From Corallococcus sicarius (GTDB lineage: Bacteria; Myxococcota; Myxococcia; Myxococcales; Myxococcaceae): a DNA stretch of 34,744 nucleotides. Under the pieces are notes generated by a model, which was not told the origin of the DNA, made no database searches, and saw nothing but the letters and a program-made list of their open reading frames with translations. Within the stretch, counting starts at the first letter, position 1, and each line of letters opens with the position of its first letter. The DNA is taken from contig NZ_RAWG01000073.1 of the NCBI RefSeq assembly GCF_003611735.1, positions 1 through 34,744 of the forward strand. The letters are read 5' to 3'. A program made the translations under genes and the position numbers. Below, one piece after another: positions 9,901 through 18,100 of the stretch.

Positions 9901-10569
9901 TCGCTGCTGGCGGGGTTCCTGGTGCTGCTGCACTCGCGCACCGGCCGCGCGGACCTGGTGGTGGGCACGGACGTGGCCAGCCGCGAGCACGCGCGGACGC
10001 AGAACCTCATCGGCCTGTTCGTCAACCAGCTGGTGCTCCGCGTGGGCCTGGAGGGCAACCCCACCTTCCGGCAGGTGCTCGGGCGCGTGCGCGAGGTGGC
10101 GCTCGGTGGACAGGCGCATCCGCATGTCCCGTTCGACAAGCTGGTGGAGGCGCTGCGGCCGCCGCGCGACGCCCGCTACAACCCGCTCTTCCAGGTGATG
10201 TTCGTCCTGGAGAACGCGCCGCTGCCCGCGCTGCGACTGCCCGGGCTGAAGCTGCGCCAGCTGGAGATCGACGACGGCGGCTCGCCCTTCGACTTGTCCG
10301 TGCTGCTGGCCGAATCCGAGGGCCGCTTCCAGGGCGTGCTGAGATTCGCCACCGCCCTCTTCGACGCGGCGACCATCGCGCGGCTGGCGGAGGACTACGA
10401 GGCCACGCTGGCGGCGGCGGTGGCCCGGCCGGACGCGACGTTGGAGGAGCTGCACGGGGTGCTGGTGGAGCGCGAGCGTCAGCGGCAGCAGGAGCGGGCG
10501 CAGGCGCTGCAGTCCTCACGCAAGGAACTGTTCCGCGGCGTGCGCCGTCGCGGTGGGAGCGAGTCATGA
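6988..10569 (+). CDS. Lipoinitiation protein: fatty acyl-AMP ligase - ACP - condensation domain
   Basis: About 1193 aa from the ATG at 6988. Residues 10-580 are a fatty acyl-AMP ligase: adenylation motif YTSGSTGTPKG (about 177), the FAAL-family segment WLPPYHDMGLIGG, YGLAETT, and C-terminal LPKTSSGKVQRR. Residues 621-700 are an ACP (LGLDSIHAVEL, Ser657). Residues 714-1150 are a condensation domain with an intact HHVVSDG (855-861). The family role is to activate a free fatty acid as acyl-AMP, load it on the ACP and let the C domain acylate the first amino acid. Here the C domain is C-terminal, so its acceptor carrier must be on another protein, most simply the C*-A-PCP protein at 11699. The start is uncertain: GTG at 6940 adds 16 residues; no start has a strong RBS, although GGAAG at 7011 lies 8 bases before a TTG at 7024. 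The stop overlaps the next gene by 4 bp (ATGA). Confidence 0.93.
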   Translation: MISPGLLLEVSTLVELSRLRAEQRPDQLAYTFLVDGDSEEAHLTYGELDRRARAIGAALQARGARGERVLLLYPPGLEYVAAFVGCLYAGAVAVPAYPPDPMRLARTLPRLEAVIQDARARFALTTGFIQGFMESMGEQSVALAGLSWLATDAVEDGEASAWKDPGTAREALAFLQYTSGSTGTPKGVMLSHGNLLANSLAIHQCFEHSDDSRGVIWLPPYHDMGLIGGVLQPLCGGFPVVLMSPLDFLKRPARWLEAISRYRATTSGGPNFAFDLCVRKTTPEQRAALDLSSWDVAFNGAEPVRAETLERFTRAFADSGFRKEAFYPCYGLAETTLIASGGRKAAPPVEQVYRQEALQQGRAETLSPGDVKDPTEARTLVGSGASIPGQELIIVEPESRMPVPEGRLGEIWLRGPSVAGSYWERAEESEATFRARRADTGEGPYLRTGDLGFLSGAELFVAGRIKDLIILRGRNHYPQDLELTAESSHPAMRPGCSAAFSVDRGGEEKLVVVLEVDRKVLGEPSAAIDAVRRAIAQAHEVAVGTVVLIPAGGLPKTSSGKVQRRACRTQLLANELEILAQENLAESPAEVGDAPEASGSVTPEESRLTRETLRAASETERAELLGTYLRRHLSRALSVPLSALEATRPLTALGLDSIHAVELKAALEEELEIHLPVALLLDGVHLEALTARALSELRHPTAAPPPLVAGARGDAPLSPGQERLLFLDQLAAGSAAYNIPAAVELEGRLDVAVLTRSLEAIVHRHEALRTRFPRVQGRRVQDILPPSEVPAGGPLARPGAVVDLSGLPQEQQAAETERLTAEEARGPFDLERELPVRAKLLKLSEERHRLLLTLHHVVSDGWSMGVVVRELGALYAAFAQGRPSPLPELPVQYADHAAWLRRRLEGGLLDEELAWWKERLAGAPPLLELPLDRPRPERQHFEGARQPVALSAALSEGLRQLGRAEGTTPFMSLLAGFLVLLHSRTGRADLVVGTDVASREHARTQNLIGLFVNQLVLRVGLEGNPTFRQVLGRVREVALGGQAHPHVPFDKLVEALRPPRDARYNPLFQVMFVLENAPLPALRLPGLKLRQLEIDDGGSPFDLSVLLAESEGRFQGVLRFATALFDAATIARLAEDYEATLAAAVARPDATLEELHGVLVERERQRQQERAQALQSSRKELFRGVRRRGGSES

Positions 10570-11642
10570 CGGACGGTCAGCCGAAGCGCGCACTCCCGAA
10601 GCTGCGCAGGCGTGAAGTGGACGGCTCCGGGCAGGACTTCGTGCGCTTCGAGGAGCTGCGGCCCGGACTGCACCTGCCCATCGCGGCCCGCCCTGCCCTT
10701 CCGGGCGTGGAGCTGGCCGAGTGGTGCCGCACGCACCGCGCACGGGTGGATGAGCAGCTCCACCGCCATGGCGCCGTGCTCTTCCGCGGCTTCGACGTGG
10801 TGACGCCGGAGGCGATGGACGGGGTCATCCGTGCGCTGGCGGACGAGGCGCTGGCCTACGAGGAGCGCTCGTCGCCGCGCTCGCAGGTGAGCGGGAACAT
10901 CTACACGTCCACGGACCATCCGCCGTCCGAGCGGATCTTCCTGCACAACGAGCAGTCCTACAATCAGACCTTCCCGGCGCGCCTCTTCTTCGCCTGCGTG
11001 TTGCCGTCGCAACAGGGTGGCGAGACGCCGCTCGCGGACACGCGGCGCATCTTCCAGCGCCTGCCGGCCGAGGTGCGCGCGCGCTTCCTGGAGCAGGGCT
11101 ACACGTACGTCCGCAACTTCGGCGACCAGCTGGGGTTGAGCTGGCAGACGGCGTTCCAGACGGAGGACCGCGCGGAGGTGGAGGCGTACTGCCAGCGCAG
11201 CGGCATCCAGGTCGAGTGGCGCGAAGGCAACCGCCTGCGCACGCGGCAGGTGCGGCGCGCGGCGGGCCTGCACCCCGTCACGGGTGAGCCCGTCTGGTTC
11301 AACCACGCCACGTTCTTCCACGTCTCCACGCTGCCCGCGCCGGTGGCCTCCGCGCTCCTGGCCGACCTGGGCGAGGAAGCACTGCCGAACCACACGTATT
11401 ACGGCGACGGCAGCCCCATCGAGCCGCAGGTGATGGAGACGCTGCGCGCCGCGTACGAGGCCGAGCAGGTGATGTTCCCGTGGGAGCGCGGGGACCTGCT
11501 CGTCATCGACAACCTGCTTGCGGCGCACGCGCGTTCGTCCTTCGTGGGGCCCCGGCGGGTGTTGGCCGGCATGGCCCGTCCCTTCCCATGGAGCGAGGTC
11601 GCGCCGGTCACGGATGCGCCCCGCGATCCGCCGCCAGGCTGA
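10566..11642 (+). CDS. SyrP/TauD-family Fe(II)/2-oxoglutarate-dependent hydroxylase
   Basis: 358 aa. The start ATG overlaps the previous stop (ATGA), with GGGAG at 10555-10559 six bases upstream. The protein matches the TauD/TfdA-like dioxygenases used in peptide pathways (SyrP, clavaminate synthase-like). The facial triad is visible as H127-x-E129 in IFLHNEQSY and a distal His321 in LLAAHARSSF; Arg330/331 in GPRRVLAGMARPF fits the 2-oxoglutarate-binding Arg. RLFFACVLPSQQGGETPLAD is typical of the family. SyrP-like enzymes hydroxylate the beta-carbon of an amino acid, classically Asp, while it is bound to a carrier domain. Translational coupling to the FAAL gene and a 56-bp distance to the C*-A-PCP gene suggest that it acts on the residue loaded by that protein, whose A domain reads Glu/Gln-like. 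The exact substrate and stereochemistry are inference. Confidence 0.88.
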   Translation: MTDGQPKRALPKLRRREVDGSGQDFVRFEELRPGLHLPIAARPALPGVELAEWCRTHRARVDEQLHRHGAVLFRGFDVVTPEAMDGVIRALADEALAYEERSSPRSQVSGNIYTSTDHPPSERIFLHNEQSYNQTFPARLFFACVLPSQQGGETPLADTRRIFQRLPAEVRARFLEQGYTYVRNFGDQLGLSWQTAFQTEDRAEVEAYCQRSGIQVEWREGNRLRTRQVRRAAGLHPVTGEPVWFNHATFFHVSTLPAPVASALLADLGEEALPNHTYYGDGSPIEPQVMETLRAAYEAEQVMFPWERGDLLVIDNLLAAHARSSFVGPRRVLAGMARPFPWSEVAPVTDAPRDPPPG

Positions 11643-11685
11643 ACGCCTGAACTCCGCGGGCCTCGCGCCCGTCCAGTCTCCCTCC

Positions 11686-11690
11686 AGGAG
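11686..11690 (+). promoter_or_regulatory. RBS that decides a TTG start
   Basis: AGGAG, 8 bases before the TTG at 11699. This is the best Shine-Dalgarno match nearby, and the frame from TTG begins MTQPSGFRLSPQQARLW, the normal beginning of a condensation-type domain, so the rare TTG start is well supported. Confidence 0.6.
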
Positions 11691-11698
11691 CCCTCAGC

Positions 11699-14600
11699 TT
11701 GACCCAGCCATCCGGATTCCGGCTCTCCCCTCAGCAAGCAAGACTCTGGTCCCTCCTGGCCGCCGCTCCGGGAGCGCCGTCGCGTGCGAGGGCCGTGCTC
11801 GCGCTGGAAGGCCCGCTCGACGTCCAGCGCCTGGAGCGGGCCGTGCGCGAGCTGTGCTCGGAGCACGAGGTGCTTCGCACCACCTACCGGCACCTCGCGG
11901 GCACGACCGCCGCGGTGCAGTTGCCCGGTGACGTGCCGGCCACCGTCCTGGAGGTGCTCGACTGGAGCGCCCTCGCCGAGACGGAGGCGACCGCGCGGCT
12001 GGAGGAACTGCTCGCGGAGGCATCGCAAGAGGTGCTGACGCCAGGAGGGCTGGGAGCGCCGATCACCGAGCGCGCGACGGCATTGCAGGAGCCGCTGAGC
12101 GCCAAGGGCTCCACGGCATCGCGGGAGACGCCGGCATCAGCACCGCGGGAGACGCTGAACGCCAAGGGCTCCGCGGCATCGCGGGAGACGCTGACGCCGG
12201 CACGGCTCGTGGTGCTCGGCCAGGGTCGTCATGCGTTGATCCTGGAGCTGCCCGCGCTGTCCGCGGACCGCCAGACGTTCGCCGTGATCGCGCGTGAGCT
12301 GGGACGTGCGCTGAACGCTTCGGGAAGTGCTTCGTCGAGCACGGACACCGAGCCGCCTCCGCAGTACGCGGACGTCGCGGAGGTCTTCCACCAGATCCTT
12401 GAGTCCGACGACGGCGCGGACGGACGGCGCTTCTGGAAGGGCCGTGACCTCACAGGCGCCACGGGTGCGACGCTGCCCACGCGCCGCACGGGCCCGGGTT
12501 CGCACGGCCTGCACACCCGCCGCGCGGCGCGCGTGCTGGCTCCCGAGACGGCCAAGGCCCTGGAGACACTGGCCGGCCGACTGGGTGTCCCGGTCGCGGA
12601 CGTCGTGCTCGCGGGCTGGTCGCGCTTGCTGGCACGCATGGGCGGCAACAACGAGGCGTGCATCTCCGTGCGCGTCGAAGGCCGTGGTTACGACGGCCTG
12701 GACGTGGCGCTCGGCCTCTTCGAGCGTTGGCTGCCCGTGCGTACCTCGCCCGAGCTTCGCGGCGCGGGCTTTGAAGCGCTCGTGCGCGACATGTCACGGG
12801 CCGTCCGTGAAACCGCCGCGTGGCAGGACGACTTCGACGCGCTGAGCGCCTTCCCCGCCGTTGGTGGCACCCCGACCTCCCGCTCCTTCGCCTTCGAGGA
12901 CCTCGCGTGGCCGGAGCCCGTTCGCGCGGGAGGACTGACGCTGTCCTTCACCCACCTGGAAGCGCGCGGTGAGCGTGCCGAGCTGACCCTCGCCCTGGTG
13001 CGCGGGCGGGGACCGCTGTCGCTGGAACTGCACCACGACGAAGCCGCGTACGCGCCCGAGGAGGCGGCCCGGCTGCTGGAGCGCCTGGAGACCCTGCTCA
13101 CCTCGGCGGTGGCCGCGCCCGAGCGCGCGCTGGAAGCCCTGCCCTGGGTGGGCCCGCGCGAACTGGAGCGGCTGGCGGACTTCAACCGCACCGCTCGCGA
13201 CCACGACACGCAGGACACGCTGCCCGCGCGCTTCGAGACCGTGGCCCGCGCGCGGCCGGACGCCATCGCAGTCGCCTTCGAGGACGAACAGCTCACCTTC
13301 GCCGCACTGTCCGAGCGCGCCAACCGGCTCGCCTGGCACCTGCGCGCGAAAGGCGTAGGGCCCGAGACGCGCGTGGCGGTGTGCCTGGAGCGGTCGGCGG
13401 AGCAGCTCGTGGTGCTGCTCGGCATCCTCAAGGCCGGGGGCACCTTCGTGCCGCTGGATCCGACCTACCCGCGCGAGCGGCTGTCCTACGTCATCCAGCA
13501 GTCCGGAGCCCCGCTCGTCGTCACCCGCTCCCACCTGCGCGCGTCACTGCCCGATGGCCTGCATGGCTTCCTCTGCCTGGACCAGGAGACCGAAGCCCTG
13601 GCCAACGCCCCCAGCCACGCGCCCGACGTGACGCTGTCGCCGGAGAACGCCGCCTACGTCATCTTCACCTCCGGCTCCACGGGGCGGCCCAAGGGCGTGA
13701 TGATCCCCCACCGCTCGGCGCTCAACCTGGCGGCCACGCTGCGCGACGTCGTCTATCAGGGTCGCGGTCCCGGCCTGCGCGTGAGCGTCAACGCGCCGCT
13801 CGTCTTCGATGCCTCCGTGAAGCAGTGGCTCCAGCTCCTCAACGGCCACTCGCTGCACATCGTCCCGGAAGAGGTGCGGCCGGACGCGGTGCGCATGCGC
13901 GCGTGGGTGCAGCGGAACAGCGTGGACGTCGTGGACTGCACGCCGTCACTGCTGGGGCCCATGCTGGCGCAGGGCCTGGGGCGCGACGCGGACTTCTCCC
14001 CGGCCCTCGTGCTCGTGGGCGGAGAGGCCATCGACGCGCGCACCTGGGCGGAGCTCACCCCGCTCACCCGCACGCGCTTCGTCAACATGTACGGTCCCAC
14101 CGAGTGCACCGTGAACGCCACGGCGTGCCCCATCGCGGACTCCGCGCAGCCGAGCATCGGCGGACCGCTGGGCAACGTGCGCGTGCACGTGCTGGACGCG
14201 GGCCTGCGGGAGCTTCCCCTGGGCGTACCCGGCGAGCTGTTCATCGGAGGTGCGGGCGTGGCCCGGGGCTACGAGGGCCGACCGGACCTCACCGCCGAGC
14301 GCTTCGTGCCGGATCCGTTCAGCCCCGTGCCGGGTGCGCGCCTGTACCGCACGGGCGACGTGGGCCGCTACCGCGAGGACGGCCGCATCGACTTCCACGG
14401 CCGCGCCGACTTCCAGGTGAAGGTGCGGGGCTACCGCATCGAGCCCGGCGAAATCGAAGCGCTGATGCGCATGCACCCGGAGGTGGGCGAGGCCGTCGTC
14501 GTCGTGCGCGGGGAGAAGGAGGACGCGCGGCTGGTGGCGTACTTCGTGCCCCGCCGCGGCATGCCCGCGGGCAGTGAGCCGGCGATGGCGCAGCTCGCGC

Positions 14601-15100
14601 TGGAGCTGCGCGGCTTCCTGCGCGAGCGGGTGCCCGAGTTCATGATCCCCTCCACCTTCGTGCCGCTGGCGCGACTGCCGCTCAACCGCAACGGCAAGGT
14701 GGACCGGGGCGCGCTGCCGGAGCCGACCCCGGTGCAGTCGGAGACGGGGCCCTACGAGGCGCCCGTCACGGAGCTGGAGCAGCGCATCGCGGCCATCTGG
14801 CAGGAGACCCTCATGGTGGACCGGGTGGGCCTGCACAGCAGCTTCTTCGACCTGGGAGGCCACTCGCTCCTCATGGTCCAGGTGCACGAAAAGCTTTCGA
14901 TGTTGATGGGCCGGCGCCTCTCCATGGTGGAGCTGTTCCAGCACCCCACCGTGGCCTCGCTGGCGAAGTACCTGGGGCAGTCGCAGGCGAATCCGGCCCA
15001 GGAGTCCCGGCAGCAACAGGCGCGCGATGAGCGCGCGAAGAAACAACTTCAGGCGATGCAGCAACAGGCCCTCTTGATGAAGGCCAGGGGTAAGCGATGA
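11699..15100 (+). CDS. NRPS module: degenerate C domain - A (Glu/Gln-like) - PCP with C-terminal docking helix
   Basis: 1133 aa from TTG. Residues 9-480 are condensation-fold, but the catalytic HHxxxDG reads PALSADR (185-191), so both His are gone. Just before it, residues about 131-171 form a low-complexity insert with a 20-residue repeat where other C domains have the PFDL..GPLLR strand. Residues 506-1000 are an adenylation domain (TSGSTGRPKGV near 657, NGKVDRG); by-eye specificity residues D-A-K-D-L-G-M-V-N-K are closest to published Glu code DAKDLGVVDK. The carrier Ser is 1056 (FFDLGGHSLL). The tail from about 1095 is a Gln/Lys/Arg-rich helix (ARDERAKKQLQAMQQQ), suited to docking with the PKS that follows. 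Amide formation must be done by the C domain at the end of the FAAL protein. The dead C domain may be a scaffold or a hydroxylase interface domain, as known for some siderophore beta-hydroxylases. The gene overlaps the PKS gene by 4 bp. Confidence 0.93.
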   Translation: MTQPSGFRLSPQQARLWSLLAAAPGAPSRARAVLALEGPLDVQRLERAVRELCSEHEVLRTTYRHLAGTTAAVQLPGDVPATVLEVLDWSALAETEATARLEELLAEASQEVLTPGGLGAPITERATALQEPLSAKGSTASRETPASAPRETLNAKGSAASRETLTPARLVVLGQGRHALILELPALSADRQTFAVIARELGRALNASGSASSSTDTEPPPQYADVAEVFHQILESDDGADGRRFWKGRDLTGATGATLPTRRTGPGSHGLHTRRAARVLAPETAKALETLAGRLGVPVADVVLAGWSRLLARMGGNNEACISVRVEGRGYDGLDVALGLFERWLPVRTSPELRGAGFEALVRDMSRAVRETAAWQDDFDALSAFPAVGGTPTSRSFAFEDLAWPEPVRAGGLTLSFTHLEARGERAELTLALVRGRGPLSLELHHDEAAYAPEEAARLLERLETLLTSAVAAPERALEALPWVGPRELERLADFNRTARDHDTQDTLPARFETVARARPDAIAVAFEDEQLTFAALSERANRLAWHLRAKGVGPETRVAVCLERSAEQLVVLLGILKAGGTFVPLDPTYPRERLSYVIQQSGAPLVVTRSHLRASLPDGLHGFLCLDQETEALANAPSHAPDVTLSPENAAYVIFTSGSTGRPKGVMIPHRSALNLAATLRDVVYQGRGPGLRVSVNAPLVFDASVKQWLQLLNGHSLHIVPEEVRPDAVRMRAWVQRNSVDVVDCTPSLLGPMLAQGLGRDADFSPALVLVGGEAIDARTWAELTPLTRTRFVNMYGPTECTVNATACPIADSAQPSIGGPLGNVRVHVLDAGLRELPLGVPGELFIGGAGVARGYEGRPDLTAERFVPDPFSPVPGARLYRTGDVGRYREDGRIDFHGRADFQVKVRGYRIEPGEIEALMRMHPEVGEAVVVVRGEKEDARLVAYFVPRRGMPAGSEPAMAQLALELRGFLRERVPEFMIPSTFVPLARLPLNRNGKVDRGALPEPTPVQSETGPYEAPVTELEQRIAAIWQETLMVDRVGLHSSFFDLGGHSLLMVQVHEKLSMLMGRRLSMVELFQHPTVASLAKYLGQSQANPAQESRQQQARDERAKKQLQAMQQQALLMKARGKR
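12091..12210 (+). repeat. Two-copy 60-bp direct tandem repeat inside the degenerate C domain
   Basis: Units 12091-12150 and 12151-12210 align with an exact 60-bp period. GCCAAGGGCTCC (12101, 12161) and GGCATCGCGGGAGACG (12115, 12175) are shared, and the last 19 bases are more diverged. The period is 20 codons, so the frame is kept: ..LSAKGSTASRET.. then ..LNAKGSAASRET... It lies where intact C domains carry a conserved strand upstream of HHxxxDG. Confidence 0.8.
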
Positions 15101-18100
15101 GCAGCGACATCGAGCAGGACGCTCCTTCAATGGAAGGCGTGGCGATCGTGGGCATGGCGTGCCGGTTCCCCGGAGCCAGCACCCCCGAGGCGTTCTGGAA
15201 GAACCTTCAAGAAGGCGTGGAGTCCATCACCTTCTTCAAGGACGAGGAGCTGGACCGCGCAGCCATCGACCCCGCGGAGCTGAAGGATCCAAAGTACGTC
15301 AAGGCCCGGGCCACGCTGGACGGCATCGAGCAGTTCGACGCGCGCTTCTTCGAGCTGTCCCCGCGCGAGGCGGAGATCACCGATCCGCAGCAGCGCCTCT
15401 TCATGGAGTGCGCCTGGGAGGCCCTGGAGTCCGCGGGCCATGACCCCGCTCGCGCGAAGGGCCCCATCGGCATCTACGCGGGCGCGGGCGCCAACGGCTA
15501 CCTGCTCTACAACCTGTCCTCGGCCGGGCACCTGATGGGCACGGTGAACGCGTTCCAGGCCGTCATCCACAACAAGAACGACCACCTGGCCACGCGCGTC
15601 GCCTACAAGCTGGACCTCAAGGGCCCGGCGGTGACGGTGCAGACCGCGTGCTCCACGTCACTCGTGGCCGTGTACCACGCGTGCCAGAGCCTCCTGAGCC
15701 TCCAGTGCGACACCGCGCTGGCGGGCGGCGTGACCGTCAGTGTCCCGCAGAAGACGGGCTACCTCTACACCGAGCGCGGCATCGGTTCCCCGGACGGGCA
15801 CTGCCGCCCGTTCGACGCGAACGCGCAGGGCACCGTGGGCGGCAGCGGCGCGGGCGTCGTCGTCCTCAAGCGCCTGTCGGACGCCATCGCCGACGGCGAC
15901 GTCATCCACGCGGTGATCCGCGGCGGCGCGCTCAACAACGACGGCACCGACAAGGTCGGCTACACCGCGCCCAGCGTGAACGGCCAGGCCGAGGTCATCG
16001 GCATGGCGCACGCGCTCTCCGGCGTGGACCCCGACACCATCACCTACGTCGAAGCCCACGGCACGGGCACGCCCATGGGCGACCCGATTGAGGTGAAGGC
16101 GCTGACGAAGGCGTTCCGTGGCGGCGGCGCCACGCGCAACGGCTACTGCGGCCTGGGCTCCGTGAAGAGCAACGTGGGCCACCTGGACACGGCGGCCGGC
16201 ATCGCGGGCCTCATCAAGACGGCGCTGACGCTGAAGCACCGGCAGCTCCCGCCCAGCCTCGGCTTCGAGCAGCCCAACCCGGAGATCGACTTCGCGAACA
16301 GCCCCTTCTACGTCAACGCGAAGCTCCAGGACTGGAACGCGCCTTCACCCCGCCGCGCGGGCGTGAGCGCGTTCGGCCTGGGCGGCACCAACGCGCACGT
16401 CGTCGTGGAGGAGGCGCCGGAGCGCAAGCCGTCCGGCCCCTCGCGCGAGTACCAGTTGCTGGTGGTGTCGGCCCGCTCGGACGCGGCGCTGGAGACGGCG
16501 ACGACGCGGCTGGCGGAGCACCTCAAGGCGCACCCGGACCTGAACCTCGCGGACGTGGCGTTCACGCTCCAGATGGGCCGCAAGGCCTTCGAGCACCGCC
16601 GCTTCGTCGTGGTGCGCACCGTGGAGGAGGCCGCGCAGTCCCTGGCGACGCTGTCCCCGGATCGCGTCATCACCCGCACGCAGGAGCGCGTCACCCGGCC
16701 CGTGGTGTTCATGTTCCCCGGGCAGGGCTCGCAGCACCCGGGCATGGCCGCGTCGCTCTACCGCACGGAGGCCGTGTTCAAGCAGGAGGCGGACCGCTGC
16801 CTGGAGCTGCTGTCGAAGCGCCACGGCCTGGACCTGGGGCCGCTGGTGTTCGGCTCGGACACGCAGGATGCGCAGGCCGCCTCGAAGCTGGAGCAGACGG
16901 CCGTCACGCAGCCCGCGCTCTTCGTCGTGGAGTACGCGCTGGCGAAGCTGCTGTTGTCGTGGGGCCTGGAGCCGTCGGCGATGATCGGTCACAGCGTGGG
17001 CGAGTACGTCGCGGCCTGCCTGGCCGGCGTGTTCACGCTGGAGGACGCGCTGGAGCTGGTGGCCACGCGGGGCCGGCTGATGCAGTCCTGCCCTCCGGGC
17101 GCCATGCTGTCCGTGCAGCTCGCGGAGGCCGACGTGCGCCCGCTGCTGGGTGACGGGCTGGAGGTCGCCGCCGCCAACGCGCCGGGCTCGTGCGTCGTCG
17201 CGGGCACTCCGGCGGCGATTGAAGCGCTGGAGAAGCGGCTCGCGGCGAAGGACGTGCTGGCCCGTCGGCTGCGCACGTCGCACGCGTTCCACTCGGCGAT
17301 GATGGACCCCATCGTCGGCGCCTTCCGCGACGCGGTGGCGAAGGCGAAGCCGTCCGCGCCGAAGCTGCGCTTCATCTCCAACGTGACGGGGACGTGGATC
17401 ACCGCCGAGCAGGCGACCTCGCCGGACTATTGGGCGAAGCACCTGCGCCAGCCGGTGCGCTTCGCGGACGGCCTGGATGAGCTGCTGAAGGAGTCGGAGG
17501 CCGTGTTGCTGGAGGTGGGCCCGGGCAAGGCGCTCCAGTCGCTCGCGCGCTGGCACCCGCGCAAGAAGCCGACCCAGTCCATGCACACCACGCTGCCGAC
17601 GGTGGGCGAGCCCACGCCGGAAGCGGAGTTCCTGCTGCGCACGCTGGGCTACCTGTGGCTGCTGGGCGTGGACGCACCGGGGTACTTCGACGGCGAGACA
17701 CGCCGCCGCGAGCCGCTGCCCACCTACCCCTTCGAGCGCCAGCGCTACTGGGTGGACCTGCGGGCCTCCGCGGGCGCGCAGGGTGCGAAGCGCGGGGGTT
17801 CGCTGGAGAAGCGTCAGGACGTGGCGGGCTGGTTCTGGCTGCCCGTGTGGAAGGAGTCCGCGCCGAAGGTGGCCGCCGTCGGGGCCCCTGATGCGAAGGC
17901 AGCGCCGTGGCTGCTCTTGCAGGATCGGGCGGGCCTGGGCGTGAAGCTGGCCGCGAAGCTGCGCCAGCAGGGCCACGCGTTGGTGGAGGTGACGCAGGGC
18001 CGCGAGTTCCGCCGCACGGGCGCGGACGCGTACGAGCTGAATCCCGGCCGCCGCGAGGACTACGCCGCGCTGCTGTCGGAGCTGGCGGCGGATGGGCGGC

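Noticed and set aside
9681-10565. Upstream extension of the hydroxylase frame into the FAAL-ACP-C gene
   Set aside because: This 295-codon extension is Ala/Gly/Arg/Pro-rich without family similarity, and it overlaps an intact C domain. The ATG at 10566 with an RBS and ATGA coupling is the better start.
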